64,000 nucleotides of DNA from Shouchella clausii. Lineage in GTDB: Bacteria > Bacillota > Bacilli > Bacillales > Bacillaceae_D. Shown here in pieces: positions 36,210-44,693 of the stretch; the first letter of the stretch is position 1; the number at the start of each line of letters is the position of its first letter. The DNA lies in NCBI RefSeq assembly GCF_002250115.1, contig NZ_CP019985.1:1-64000 (forward strand), given 5' to 3'. The notes beneath the pieces are model-generated. The model searched no databases. It was not told where the DNA came from and saw only the letters and a program-made list of their open reading frames with translations. Both the position numbers and the translations under genes were made by a program.

Positions 36210-37544
36210 TTGGCCTTGAGTAAGAAAAAAGAAAAAAATACAAGTTTAAACTGGTGGCAACTTTCACTTTTAGGCGTTGGCTGCACAATTGGTACTGGCT
36301 ATTTTTTAGGTTCGAGCATTGGCATTGGCCTCACTGGCCCTTCGATCGTGATTGCCTTTCTGCTTGCAGCTCTTGGCACGTACGTCGTCTTTATTGCCCT
36401 TGCCAAATTGACGGCGGACGATCCGCAAGAAGGATCGTTCTGTTATTATGCAGAACAAGCATTCGGGAACCGTGTTGGCTTTGCCACTGGCTGGAACTAT
36501 TGGATGTCCAACATTTTAATTATCGGCAGCCAATTAACGGCTTTATCGATTTTATCTCGTTTCTGGTTTGACAATGTGCCCCTTTGGGTGTTCGCCTCGA
36601 TCTATTCGCTTCTCGGCATTGGCGTTGTTTTGCTCGGTACAAAAGGATTTGATTCGGTTGAAAATGTCCTCGCTGTCGTGAAAACGGCGGCCATTCTGTT
36701 GTTTATCGTGCTTGGGTTTCTCACTGTTTTTCAATGGCTAGATGGGACAGGGCCAGATCCATCTGTTCCGTCTTCGTACAATGAGTTGTTCCCACGGGGG
36801 ATAAAAGGTTTTTGGGGATCGCTTATCTATGCTTTTTATGCATTTGCCGGGATTGAAGTCATTGGGTTGATGGCGATGCAATTAAAACAAAAACAAGATG
36901 CCCCTAAATCAGGTACGGCGCTGTTGTTGCTTTTAGCGATCATTTATACCGTTTCATTAGGACTCGCCGTCAGCATGGTCTCGTTTGACCAATTTACAGA
37001 CAAAGAAAGCCCATTTGTGACTGCGTTGTCTGACTATCATCTTGCTTTCTTTCCCCACGTGTTTAATGCAGCCATTATTGTTGCTGGCTTTTCGACAATG
37101 ACAGCGGCGCTATTTGGGGTGACGACGCTGCTAACAACCTTAGCCCATGACGGGAACGCACCTTAATGGTTCGAAAAGAAAATCAAATACAAGGACCTTC
37201 CTTTGCCTTCCCTTGGCCTCGCTGTTGTTGGCTTAATCTGTGCAGTCATTGCTGCGCTATTATTGCCCGGGAAACTGTTCGAGTATATTACAACAGCCGC
37301 AGGAATTCTTATTTTGTTTAATTGGATTTGCATCGTTTTGTCCAATATGCGCTTGCTGAAACAAACGGTTTTTTCCATAAGTGGAAACATTATTGGCATC
37401 TTGTTGATGTTGTTGGCCATCAGTGGCATCTTGGCGGAAAAAACGGGACGGCCAGGCTTTTACTTAAGCATAGGTTTCGCTGCAATCATTGTGCTTATTG
37501 CATGGCTTGTAAAAAAACCGCACAAAGAACAGAGTAGCTCTTGA
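36210..37544 (+). pseudogene. APC-family amino-acid permease with in-frame stop
   Basis: TTG 36210 follows AAGGAGG and opens an APC transporter (LSLLGVGCTIGTGYFLGSSI in helix 1, YAFYAFAGIEVIGLMAMQLK in helix 6). At codon 319 (37164-37166) a TAA interrupts the frame between HDGNAP and WFEKKIKYKDLPLPSL. The same frame then continues through four more helices to 37544, for ~444 codons in total, the normal length. A single AAA-to-TAA type change would explain it. The substrate is unknown. Confidence 0.8.
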
Positions 37545-37563
37545 GCTAAAAGAGCTTACTTTG
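37533..37563 (+). terminator. Hairpin at the permease stop
   Basis: AGTAGCTCTT and AAGAGCTTACT pair imperfectly around GAGCTAA and end in a short T run. Confidence 0.45.
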
Positions 37564-37654
37564 GCGAGAATGGATTTCCATATTTCACTGCATAGATCAA
37601 AAAAATGAGTTCATACTAAAAATCGTAATGACATTTCAATTAGGAGGACAAAAA

Positions 37655-38296
37655 ATGGATTTCCAACAGCAACAAAATATGCACCAAAACATCGAAACAG
37701 GCCCTGTGACGCCACAAATGAACCATGGCGGCCATGAAATGTTTGATGTACACGAAGTTCTAGCAGGATCAATTAACACAATGAATACGTACACGATGTT
37801 AAGCCAACATGTGCAAGACCCTGAACTTCGTGACATTTTGGATAGGCAAAAAGCATTTATGAAACAGGAGTACAACACCACTTTAGAATGCTTCCAAACA
37901 GGTCAAGATCCTGCAGTGCCGACAAAAAGCTACAAAATGAAACAAGGCAATGATTTTACGTATGGCATGAAGCCAGGCGGCCAACCGAAAAAACCGATGG
38001 AATCCACGGCTGAAATCAACGATGAAACCATTGCCCTTTCGATGTTAAATGCAGTAAAATCAGTTGCTCCTATCAAAACAAGCGCGGCAATGGAAGCGAC
38101 AAACCCAGTCGTCCGCCGTGTGCTTGCCGATTCTTTGCCCAACTGCATTGAAATGGCTTACGAAATTTCGCTTTACCAAAATAAAAAGGGCTATTACCAA
38201 GTTCCGCAGCTTGTTCAGCAAGATATGCAACAGCTGCAAAACAGCTATGCCCAAGCTTCGATCAACTCGCAAATGCCTGGCAACTCTACGCATTAA
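37655..38296 (+). CDS. CotF-family spore coat protein
   Basis: The 213-residue, Gln/Met/Asn-rich protein carries the ferritin-like CotF region: DVHEVLAGSINTMNTYTMLS near the N-terminus, DPELRDILDRQKAFMKQEYN, and NPVVRRVLADSLPNCIEMAYE towards the C-terminus. CotF homologues are spore coat proteins of Bacillus. I choose ATG 37655 because AGGAGG lies nine bases upstream. A terminator follows at 38306. Confidence 0.8.
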   Translation: MDFQQQQNMHQNIETGPVTPQMNHGGHEMFDVHEVLAGSINTMNTYTMLSQHVQDPELRDILDRQKAFMKQEYNTTLECFQTGQDPAVPTKSYKMKQGNDFTYGMKPGGQPKKPMESTAEINDETIALSMLNAVKSVAPIKTSAAMEATNPVVRRVLADSLPNCIEMAYEISLYQNKKGYYQVPQLVQQDMQQLQNSYAQASINSQMPGNSTH

Positions 38297-38305
38297 AGCG
38301 AGTAC

Positions 38306-38333
38306 ATGCCGAGCCTCGTGCTTGGCATTTTTA
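38306..38333 (+). terminator. Terminator after the CotF-like gene
   Basis: ATGCCGAG pairs with CTTGGCAT (one G-T pair) and is followed by TTTTTA. Confidence 0.8.
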
Positions 38334-38482
38334 TTGTAAGCGATCAACTGTTTACTTTTACAATATTTTTCACCAATATAATGCTTGAAATCGTCTGATC
38401 TTCTGGATTATTATAATAAAGGTTGCTTTTTACATCACTTCGAAGTTTTACATCCAAAATTTATGTATTGCGAGGTAATGAC

Positions 38483-38629
38483 ATGACGCTACACGACATA
38501 GACGATTCATTATTGATCGATTCTTACGTAAAAGCGGTTGAACATCGTCTAGAAGATGATTTTATCGCGCTGTTGCAAGAAGAAGTGTTGCGCAGAGGCA
38601 TCCGTCTCCCAGAACTTGTTCACTCCTAA
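38483..38629 (+). CDS. sda: Sda-like sporulation checkpoint protein
   Basis: A 48-residue helical hairpin: DDSLLIDSYVKAVEHRLEDD and FIALLQEEVLRRGI align with Sda, which binds the dimerisation helices of sporulation kinases (KinA/KinB) and blocks phosphotransfer when DNA replication is perturbed. The length matches the ~46-residue family. ATG 38483 is preceded by GAGGT. The kinase-like gene at the window start would be a candidate target. The upstream AT-rich region (38340-38480) should hold its promoter; no DnaA box was firmly identified. Confidence 0.75.
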   Translation: MTLHDIDDSLLIDSYVKAVEHRLEDDFIALLQEEVLRRGIRLPELVHS

Positions 38630-38729
38630 AAATAATGATTTATTCTTTCTTTCTTTTATCCTGTCGCAGTCCAAACAACCGTCCCTCTAGCATTAAAACA
38701 AATTCAGACAGCGACAGGCTCGACTTCTT

Positions 38730-39680
38730 TTATTCGCTCCGTTTCATTTTTGCCAATGCATAATTGGCGATAGCTGTATCTTGCACCCCTGTGCCCGTCA
38801 AATCACAAATGGTCCGTTCCCGTTCAGACGTCCTGCCTTCCTTTTCTCCAGTTAAAATCGCCCCTAACTCAATCGCATGTTCAGCTAAAAAACCTTGTAC
38901 ATGATGGAGTTCGCCGATCGTCGAGCTTTGTGAATAAAGGTCGCATACAACTTTGTCTGCTTTAAAAAATGCTGCTGGCTCGATTTCTTGCTTATGCTCT
39001 GCATCTGAGCCAATCGCATTTACGTGGACACCTGGTAACAGCCAATCGGCTTTCAGTATATAGTGTTCGGCTGGTGTTGTCGTCACAATTAGATCTGCTT
39101 GTTCAACAGCCTCTTTTCCACTATTAGCTACGTGAACAGGAACGTTTAATTCTTCCTCGATCTCTTTTTTATAAAGAAGCGCTTTTTCTTCAGACCGTCC
39201 GAAAACAACGACTTCCGCAAAATCACGGACAAGCTTAAGCGCTTTTACTTGCAAGCGGGCCTGCATGCCAGTACCAAATACGGCGACTGTTGAAGTCGTT
39301 TTTTTTGCTAAACGATCGGCAGCGATTGCGCCTGCTAACGCCGTGCGTACATCTGTTAAATAGCCGTTATCGGCTAGCAATGCTTTTGGCACACCTGTCT
39401 TAGCGTCCATCGCAAGCATCAGTCCTCCTAAGCTAGGCAGCCCGATCGACGGGTTGTTAAAAAAACCACAAGAAACTTTAATCGCGAACGTAGATAAACC
39501 AGGGATATACGCTGTTTTAATATCTGCTTCTCCCTGATGTTCCGGTATATCGACACGAATGACAGGAGGCTGTGAGACAGTGCGGGAATGTAGCTGTTTA
39601 AACGCCTCTTCTATTTCAATAAGCGCATCCTCGCATAGTGTTACATGGTTGCGGATCGCTTCTTCCTGATAGTGCTCCAT
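38730..39680 (-). CDS. eutC: EutC-like ornithine cyclodeaminase / mu-crystallin family protein
   Basis: The 316-residue protein has the mu-crystallin fold: VDIPEHQGEADIKTAYIPGL, DNGYLTDVRTALAGAIAADR, the Rossmann VAVFGTGMQARLQVKAL, HVNAIGSDAEHKQEIEP and TICDLTGTGVQDTAIANYAL. These are marks of EutC (ectoine-utilisation cluster) proteins. NAD-dependent deamination or dehydrogenation of a cyclic or basic amino acid is expected. ATG 39680 suits the GGGAG site; an ATG six bases upstream is too close. It is divergent from the EutB-like gene, its usual partner. Confidence 0.8.
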   Translation of the reverse strand: MEHYQEEAIRNHVTLCEDALIEIEEAFKQLHSRTVSQPPVIRVDIPEHQGEADIKTAYIPGLSTFAIKVSCGFFNNPSIGLPSLGGLMLAMDAKTGVPKALLADNGYLTDVRTALAGAIAADRLAKKTTSTVAVFGTGMQARLQVKALKLVRDFAEVVVFGRSEEKALLYKKEIEEELNVPVHVANSGKEAVEQADLIVTTTPAEHYILKADWLLPGVHVNAIGSDAEHKQEIEPAAFFKADKVVCDLYSQSSTIGELHHVQGFLAEHAIELGAILTGEKEGRTSERERTICDLTGTGVQDTAIANYALAKMKRSE

Positions 39681-39830
39681 AAACATCACTCCCTCAGACC
39701 TTTTTGGCATAGCTATCTTTTTTTCCTGCCTACTTCTTAAAATTTATTCGCCAACTGAAACAGGAATTCACCTGCCTGTTGTCAAATTGGCAAGGAAGAG
39801 CATTTGCTAGGCATGAATGGAGGCATTTCG

Positions 39831-40799
39831 ATGGACACGATTCCTGTCAAAGCGGTATGGCAAGCACGCAAACGGCTTTTTCCTTATCTGCCAAAAACGC
39901 CCCTCGTTTATAGCACTCCCTTATCGGGTCATTGCCGAACGCCTGTTTGGTTGAAATTAGAAACATTACAGCCGAGCGGCTCATTTAAGCTCCGCGGGGC
40001 GATGAACGTGCTCTTGTCTATGTCAGAAGAGTCAAGACAAAAAGGCGTTGCCGCTTTTTCCACGGGAAACCATGGCCTTGCGGTCGCCTACGCCGCCAAA
40101 CAGGCTCAAACACAGGCGACAATTTTTGTATCCGAATCGGTACCGCCTGCCAAACTAGCCGCGCTTCAAGCGAGCGGGGCAACAATAACCGTGACAGGGC
40201 GCAGCCAAGATGAAGCAGGCGCAGCCTGTATCCGCCACTGTCAGCAAACAGGGCAGACGCTCGTCCCACCATTTGACGACGACAGGATTATCGCTGGCCA
40301 AGGCACACTCGCTTTAGAGCTGCTAGACGATTTGCCTGAACTTGAAACGGTGATCGCTGGATTATCAGGAGGAGGGTTGCTTAGCGGAATTGGGCTAGTA
40401 ATGAAACATACCGATCCGACGATTCAAGTCGCCGGGGCAAGCATCGTCAATGGAGCCGCTATGGAAGCCAGTTTGGCAGCGGGCCATCCAGTAGAAGTAG
40501 CCGAACAGCCGACTGTGGCCGACAGCCTTCTTGGCGGAATCGGTCTGGGCAACCGCTGGACGTTTAAGGCGGTCCAACGTTATGTCGACACCCGTGTACA
40601 AGTTCCAGAAGAAGACATGGCCAAGGCGATGGCTTATTTATATGAGCATCACCATTTAATCGTGGAAGGAGCAGCTGCCATAGGAGCAGCCGCACTGTTA
40701 AATAATAGCATTCGCCCTAAAGGGCCTACCGCTGTTGTCATTACCGGCGCCAGCATTCATCCAAAAGAGCATTACCGCATCATCCGCCCTTACCTCTAG
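39831..40799 (+). CDS. eutB: EutB-like PLP-dependent dehydratase (threonine dehydratase family)
   Basis: The 322-residue enzyme is a fold-type II PLP protein. The PLP lysine lies in PSGSFKLRGAMN; FSTGNHGLAVAYAAK binds the cofactor ring and GLSGGGLLSGIGL its phosphate. ADSLLGGIGLGNRWTF is characteristic of EutB. EutB and EutC occur together in ectoine/hydroxyectoine clusters and are assigned a dehydratase/deaminase step. Here no EutD/EutE hydrolases are present, so the substrate may differ. ATG 39831 has GGAGG seven bases before it. Its stop overlaps the stop of the convergent NRAMP-like gene. Confidence 0.8.
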   Translation: MDTIPVKAVWQARKRLFPYLPKTPLVYSTPLSGHCRTPVWLKLETLQPSGSFKLRGAMNVLLSMSEESRQKGVAAFSTGNHGLAVAYAAKQAQTQATIFVSESVPPAKLAALQASGATITVTGRSQDEAGAACIRHCQQTGQTLVPPFDDDRIIAGQGTLALELLDDLPELETVIAGLSGGGLLSGIGLVMKHTDPTIQVAGASIVNGAAMEASLAAGHPVEVAEQPTVADSLLGGIGLGNRWTFKAVQRYVDTRVQVPEEDMAKAMAYLYEHHHLIVEGAAAIGAAALLNNSIRPKGPTAVVITGASIHPKEHYRIIRPYL

Positions 40800-42046
40800 C
40801 CGAAAAAAGCGCGGACGGCATCGACGAAGCTATAGATGCCTAGCCCTGTACAGAGGACAACGACAATGCCGCCAACGATATTCATTTTTAATGAATTCAC
40901 ATAGTTGCCGAGGCGGTTTTTGTTGTTCATAATGATCAGCAACATAATGGAAACAAAAGGAAGCAATATCCCATTTAATGCTTGGGCAAACAGGAGGACG
41001 TCGAGTGGCTCGAACCCGAGGCTCGATGACACAACTCCGAATAAGATGACCGCAGCAAAGACGATTTTAAAGCGTGTGTCACGCATTCCCCCTGACCATT
41101 TTAAAATGCTGCTAGCGGTAATCGCCGCACCAAGTGGAGAGGCAAGCGCTGAAGTAAAACCAGCGGCGAATAAACCAATGCTCGTAAACACGAGCGCCCA
41201 ACTGCCTAAAAGCGGTTCTAATTGGACAGACAAGTCTGACACATTTTTCACTTCCATGCCTTGCATCATTGTAGCAGACGTAATGAGAATAGCCGCAGTA
41301 ATCAAGCCGCCTACGCTAATCGAAATGACAATATCCCAGCGGGAGTCTGCTAAATGGGCGGGCTTGTTCCAACGCTCAATCACGTTTTCCGAATGAAGGA
41401 ATAAATTATACGGCACAACCGTTGTCCCAATTAAGGCAATAATCATAATAATCGATTGGTCAGGAACCGTTGGTATAAATGCTCCTTGGAACAATGCGCC
41501 TAAAGGAGGTTTGGCGACAACCATCGTCGTTACAAAGGTGATGCTCATAATCACAACAAGGACAATCATTAGTTTTTCGACAAGCTTATAGCTACCGCTC
41601 AAGCCTAACGCTAAGATGACGATTCCGAAAAGAGGCGCAAGCACGTTTGGCGATATCCCCGTAAGCGTCGAGATGCCCATAGACGTACCAAGCAAATCGC
41701 CGGCCATATAGGCAGATGACCCAACTAAAATCGCGACTAAGACAAGGAACATCGACGCATATTTGAGCAGCGGATGTGTAAAATGCTCACGGATCGCTGC
41801 GCCTAGCCCTTTTTGGGTAATAATGCCGAGGCGGGCACTCATTTCTTGTAAGATGATTGTGGCAATAATCGAAAAAATGACTGCCCAAAGAAGGGCGAAG
41901 CCAAAGGAAGCTCCTGCCCTTGTCGCAGTTGTAACGGTGCCAGGACCAATAAAGGAAGCTGTGACAATCGCCCCTGGGCCTATTGCTTTCAATTTGTTTT
42001 TTAACATTGATGTTTTCATGCTGGCCGGTTCTTGTTGTTTCTCCAT
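40796..42046 (-). CDS. NRAMP-related transporter lacking the canonical metal-binding motifs
   Basis: The 416-residue protein has eleven hydrophobic helices and clear NRAMP family similarity (RAGASFGFALLW after helix 1; NLFLHSENV in helix 6). The helix 1 metal motif DPGN is replaced by GPGT (ASFIGPGTVTTATRAGASFG) and the helix 6 MPH by VPY (GTTVVPYNLFLHS). The Asp, Asn and Met that coordinate Mn/Fe are therefore gone. It may carry magnesium, as in NRAMP-related Mg transporters, or an organic substrate. ATG 42046 follows AGAGGGA. It probably shares an operon with the YheO-like gene 21 bases upstream. Confidence 0.8.
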   Translation of the reverse strand: MEKQQEPASMKTSMLKNKLKAIGPGAIVTASFIGPGTVTTATRAGASFGFALLWAVIFSIIATIILQEMSARLGIITQKGLGAAIREHFTHPLLKYASMFLVLVAILVGSSAYMAGDLLGTSMGISTLTGISPNVLAPLFGIVILALGLSGSYKLVEKLMIVLVVIMSITFVTTMVVAKPPLGALFQGAFIPTVPDQSIIMIIALIGTTVVPYNLFLHSENVIERWNKPAHLADSRWDIVISISVGGLITAAILITSATMMQGMEVKNVSDLSVQLEPLLGSWALVFTSIGLFAAGFTSALASPLGAAITASSILKWSGGMRDTRFKIVFAAVILFGVVSSSLGFEPLDVLLFAQALNGILLPFVSIMLLIIMNNKNRLGNYVNSLKMNIVGGIVVVLCTGLGIYSFVDAVRAFFG

Positions 42047-42067
42047 TCGTTCCCTCTTTTCTGGCGT

Positions 42068-42715
42068 TTACCCTTCCGCCCTCGATTGTTCTAAATAGTT
42101 ATAAATCGTTTGCTTGGAGACGCCTAAAATGTCCGCAATCCGTTCCACGGAACCTTGGATGAGAAAAGAGCCCTTTTCGTCAAGCCGCTGGACGAAATAC
42201 ATCTTTTCCCGTTTGCCCATTTCTTCAATTGGCACGCCAATTTCCATCAGTGTATTTTTTATAAGCGTCTCAAAAATTTCTTCAATGTTTTCCGCGTAGG
42301 ATTCATCGGTCACAGGGCTCGGCTGCCCTAAATATTGAGCCGCTGAAAACTCACTAAGAACCTCACAAACGTTGGAAAAGGCGGTGATGTCATAGTTAAT
42401 TCCAAAAAAGCCGATGACTTTGCCCGTTTCGTTGCGAATAAACGAAATTGACGACCTTAACGTTCTAAAATCTTTCGTTCGGCTCGTAAAACCTAGTTTA
42501 TCTGGCACCTCATCGCCATACTTTCTTAGTTCTCTTAACACCACTTCAGTTGTCGGAGCGCCATGTTTTCTTCCTGTCACTGTGCCTTTGATATAAAACA
42601 AAGAAGATTGAACGTTCGTCAAATCATGGATAACCGCTTCACAGTTTTTCCCAAACGTGGCGACGATCATATCGGCAATCGGAATAAACTTCCTTAGAAT
42701 GATTTTATTGTCCAC
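42068..42715 (-). CDS. YheO/DauR-like transcriptional regulator (PAS plus HTH)
   Basis: The 215-residue protein has a YheO-type PAS domain (NCEAVIHDLTNVQSSLFYIKG, GFFGINYDITAF) and a C-terminal helix-turn-helix (RIADILGVSKQTIYNYLEQS). DauR, the studied member, represses D-arginine catabolism genes in Pseudomonas. Placed between a ureohydrolase and a transporter, it is the likely local regulator. The middle segment FETLIKNTLMEIGVPIEEMG, KMYFVQRLDEKGSFLIQGSV is family-typical. Confidence 0.85.
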   Translation of the reverse strand: MDNKIILRKFIPIADMIVATFGKNCEAVIHDLTNVQSSLFYIKGTVTGRKHGAPTTEVVLRELRKYGDEVPDKLGFTSRTKDFRTLRSSISFIRNETGKVIGFFGINYDITAFSNVCEVLSEFSAAQYLGQPSPVTDESYAENIEEIFETLIKNTLMEIGVPIEEMGKREKMYFVQRLDEKGSFLIQGSVERIADILGVSKQTIYNYLEQSRAEG

Positions 42716-42761
42716 TTTCCACCCACCTTTTCTTTTTAACGTGGGCTTCTCACCCCACTAT

Positions 42762-43712
42762 TTAGGATGATACCATGTTTTTCTCGTTCCATATGTGTCC
42801 TGCAAGGGCATAGAGGACGACGGTAGAAGCCAAGTGGGCGGAAAATTGGCTTGGATCTTGTTGTGGGTACACTTCGACAAAATCCATTCCAACGACTCCT
42901 TGTTTGCAAATTTCATGGACAAATGTCAACAACTCATAAGAACTGAGGCCATTTCCGTCTACAGGGCCGCCAGGATTGAACGCGTAGTCGAGCACGTCGC
43001 TACAAATGCTTAAATACACTTCATCGACATCTTGACTCGCTAGCTTGTACATATGGGCTGCATATCCTTTTAAGTCACGCTGTTCACGTATGTCATTAAT
43101 GGTGATCGTGACAGCTCCAGCCTCTTTTGCATTTCTGCCGCTTTCTGGTTTGTTGCGCGGGCCATGAATGCCAGCATGGACGATGCTTTCATTGCGCACC
43201 CCTTCTAATTCATACAAGCGTTTAAATGAGCTGCACCGGGCAAACGGATCGCCTTCGTGGTGGGGAAGGTTATCATAATGGGCATCCAAGTGGATAATGC
43301 CTACTTTTTTCCCCTCGTTAGCAAGCGCTTTAACAATCGGATAGGTGACGCCATGGTCCCCCCCTAAGCCAATGAGAAACGTGCCTTTTTTCCAAAACTC
43401 AGCGGCAAACCGCTCAATCCGTCTCATCGTTTCATCGACATCCGCTGGAACGACATCCACATCGCCAGCGTCACCGAGGCGAATATGCTCAAATACATCA
43501 ATATGGTCCAATTCAGGCAGATAGCCGCTATAACGAGCCGAGCAAAGCCTCATTACTTTCGGGCCAAGTTCACAGCCTGTATAATCGCCCCATGTGACCG
43601 CCCCTTCCCAAGGAATTCCGTAAACAACGGCATCGATCCCTTCTGTTGACTTTGATTTGGCGATATTTTTTGCATTTAGAAAACACGGCGTATTGCCATA
43701 TAGCTTCTCCAT
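42762..43712 (-). CDS. Ureohydrolase (agmatinase/arginase superfamily) with altered metal motif
   Basis: The 316-residue enzyme has the superfamily motifs LIGLGGDHGVTYPI (metal His) and IIHLDAHYDN (metal Asp-His-Asp). The third motif, normally SxDxDxxDP, reads SICSDVLDYAFNPGGP, with Cys at the position of one metal-ligand Asp. It may hydrolyse a guanidino or amidino compound to urea (or a related leaving group) plus an amine. ATG 43712 is set by GAGGGGG; the frame runs on upstream without a site. Context with EutB/EutC, a transporter and a DauR-like regulator suggests a catabolic pathway. Confidence 0.8.
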   Translation of the reverse strand: MEKLYGNTPCFLNAKNIAKSKSTEGIDAVVYGIPWEGAVTWGDYTGCELGPKVMRLCSARYSGYLPELDHIDVFEHIRLGDAGDVDVVPADVDETMRRIERFAAEFWKKGTFLIGLGGDHGVTYPIVKALANEGKKVGIIHLDAHYDNLPHHEGDPFARCSSFKRLYELEGVRNESIVHAGIHGPRNKPESGRNAKEAGAVTITINDIREQRDLKGYAAHMYKLASQDVDEVYLSICSDVLDYAFNPGGPVDGNGLSSYELLTFVHEICKQGVVGMDFVEVYPQQDPSQFSAHLASTVVLYALAGHIWNEKNMVSS

Positions 43713-43923
43713 CAAATCCCCCTCTTTTTCTACAAGATGATTGGATATCAAAATGGTAATGACTTTTTTACAATTAGTCAATTTATTTTTATTAAAAGTC
43801 AAAAATTCTATGTCAAATCATCTTCCATACCTACTTTTTTGAATGGCGGATTTACGTAATACTAGCTTTTTAAACGTATGGGGAATCGAGGCAACGACTG
43901 TACATGTCATTTGCAGCTCTGTT

Positions 43924-43932
43924 TGTTATAAT
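43924..43932 (+). promoter_or_regulatory. Extended -10 promoter of the VanRS-like operon
   Basis: TGTTATAAT is a consensus TATAAT with TG extension, 60 bases before the regulator start. No clear -35 hexamer is present. Confidence 0.5.
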
Positions 43933-43991
43933 GAATCCGAATGAAGAATGTAGTTTCACAAATGGAAAAAATTTTATACAGGAGTAAAAAA

Positions 43992-44693
43992 ATGAAAACG
44001 ATATCGATCTTAATTGCGGATGATGAGGAGGAAATTGCCGACCTGCTTGCTATTCACTTAGAAAAAGAAGGATACTGTGTAGTAAAAGCAGGAGATGGAC
44101 AAGAAGCGATTCACATTGTCGAAACACAACCTATCGATTTACTCATATTGGATATCATGATGCCGAAAATGGATGGCTATGAGGTAACCCGGCGTATTCG
44201 GGAAACGCATAATATGCCGATCATTTTTTTGAGTGCGAAAACATCCGATTTTGACAAAGTACATGGACTGGTTATCGGGGCAGATGATTATATAACGAAA
44301 CCTTTCACGCCGATTGAATTGGTTGCCCGCGTGAATGCCCAACTCCGCCGTTTCATGAAGTTAAATCAGCCTCGTACAGCGGTTGATCCTAAAACACGGT
44401 TAGACTATCGCGGGTTAGTTATTTCTCTTGAGCAACGTACAGTCACTCTATACGGAGAAAACATTGAGCTTACTCCGAAAGAGTTTGATATTTTATATTT
44501 ATTAGCAAGTCACCCAAAGAAAGTGTTTAGTGTTGAAAATATTTTCAAGCAGGTGTGGGGAGAAGCCTATTTTGAAGGGGCCAACACCGTTATGGTTCAT
44601 ATACGGACACTGCGGAAAAAGCTTGAAGAAGATAAACGGAAAGATAAATGGATTAAGACTGTTTGGGGAGTTGGGTATGCATTCAATGGCTAA
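43992..44693 (+). CDS. VanR-like response regulator
   Basis: The 233-residue OmpR-type regulator has a receiver (ILIADDEEEIADLL, phospho-Asp in LLILDIMMPKMDGYE, KPFTPIEL) and a winged helix (ELTPKEFDILYLLASHPKKV, ANTVMVHIRTLRKKLEED, VWGVGYAF). It resembles VanR. ATG 43992 follows AGGAG. The operon continues with its kinase and a DD-carboxypeptidase, so it probably responds to cell-wall state. Confidence 0.85.
   Translation: MKTISILIADDEEEIADLLAIHLEKEGYCVVKAGDGQEAIHIVETQPIDLLILDIMMPKMDGYEVTRRIRETHNMPIIFLSAKTSDFDKVHGLVIGADDYITKPFTPIELVARVNAQLRRFMKLNQPRTAVDPKTRLDYRGLVISLEQRTVTLYGENIELTPKEFDILYLLASHPKKVFSVENIFKQVWGEAYFEGANTVMVHIRTLRKKLEEDKRKDKWIKTVWGVGYAFNG

Noticed and set aside
38663-38720. 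Inverted repeat CCTGTCGC / GCGACAGG as a terminator for EutC
   Set aside because: The loop is about 40 bases and no T run follows on the minus strand.
43713-43990. A guanidine or other riboswitch in front of the ureohydrolase or the VanRS-like operon
   Set aside because: No ykkC-type or mini-ykkC (paired ACGR) motif was found; only an extended -10 promoter for the opposite strand is visible.
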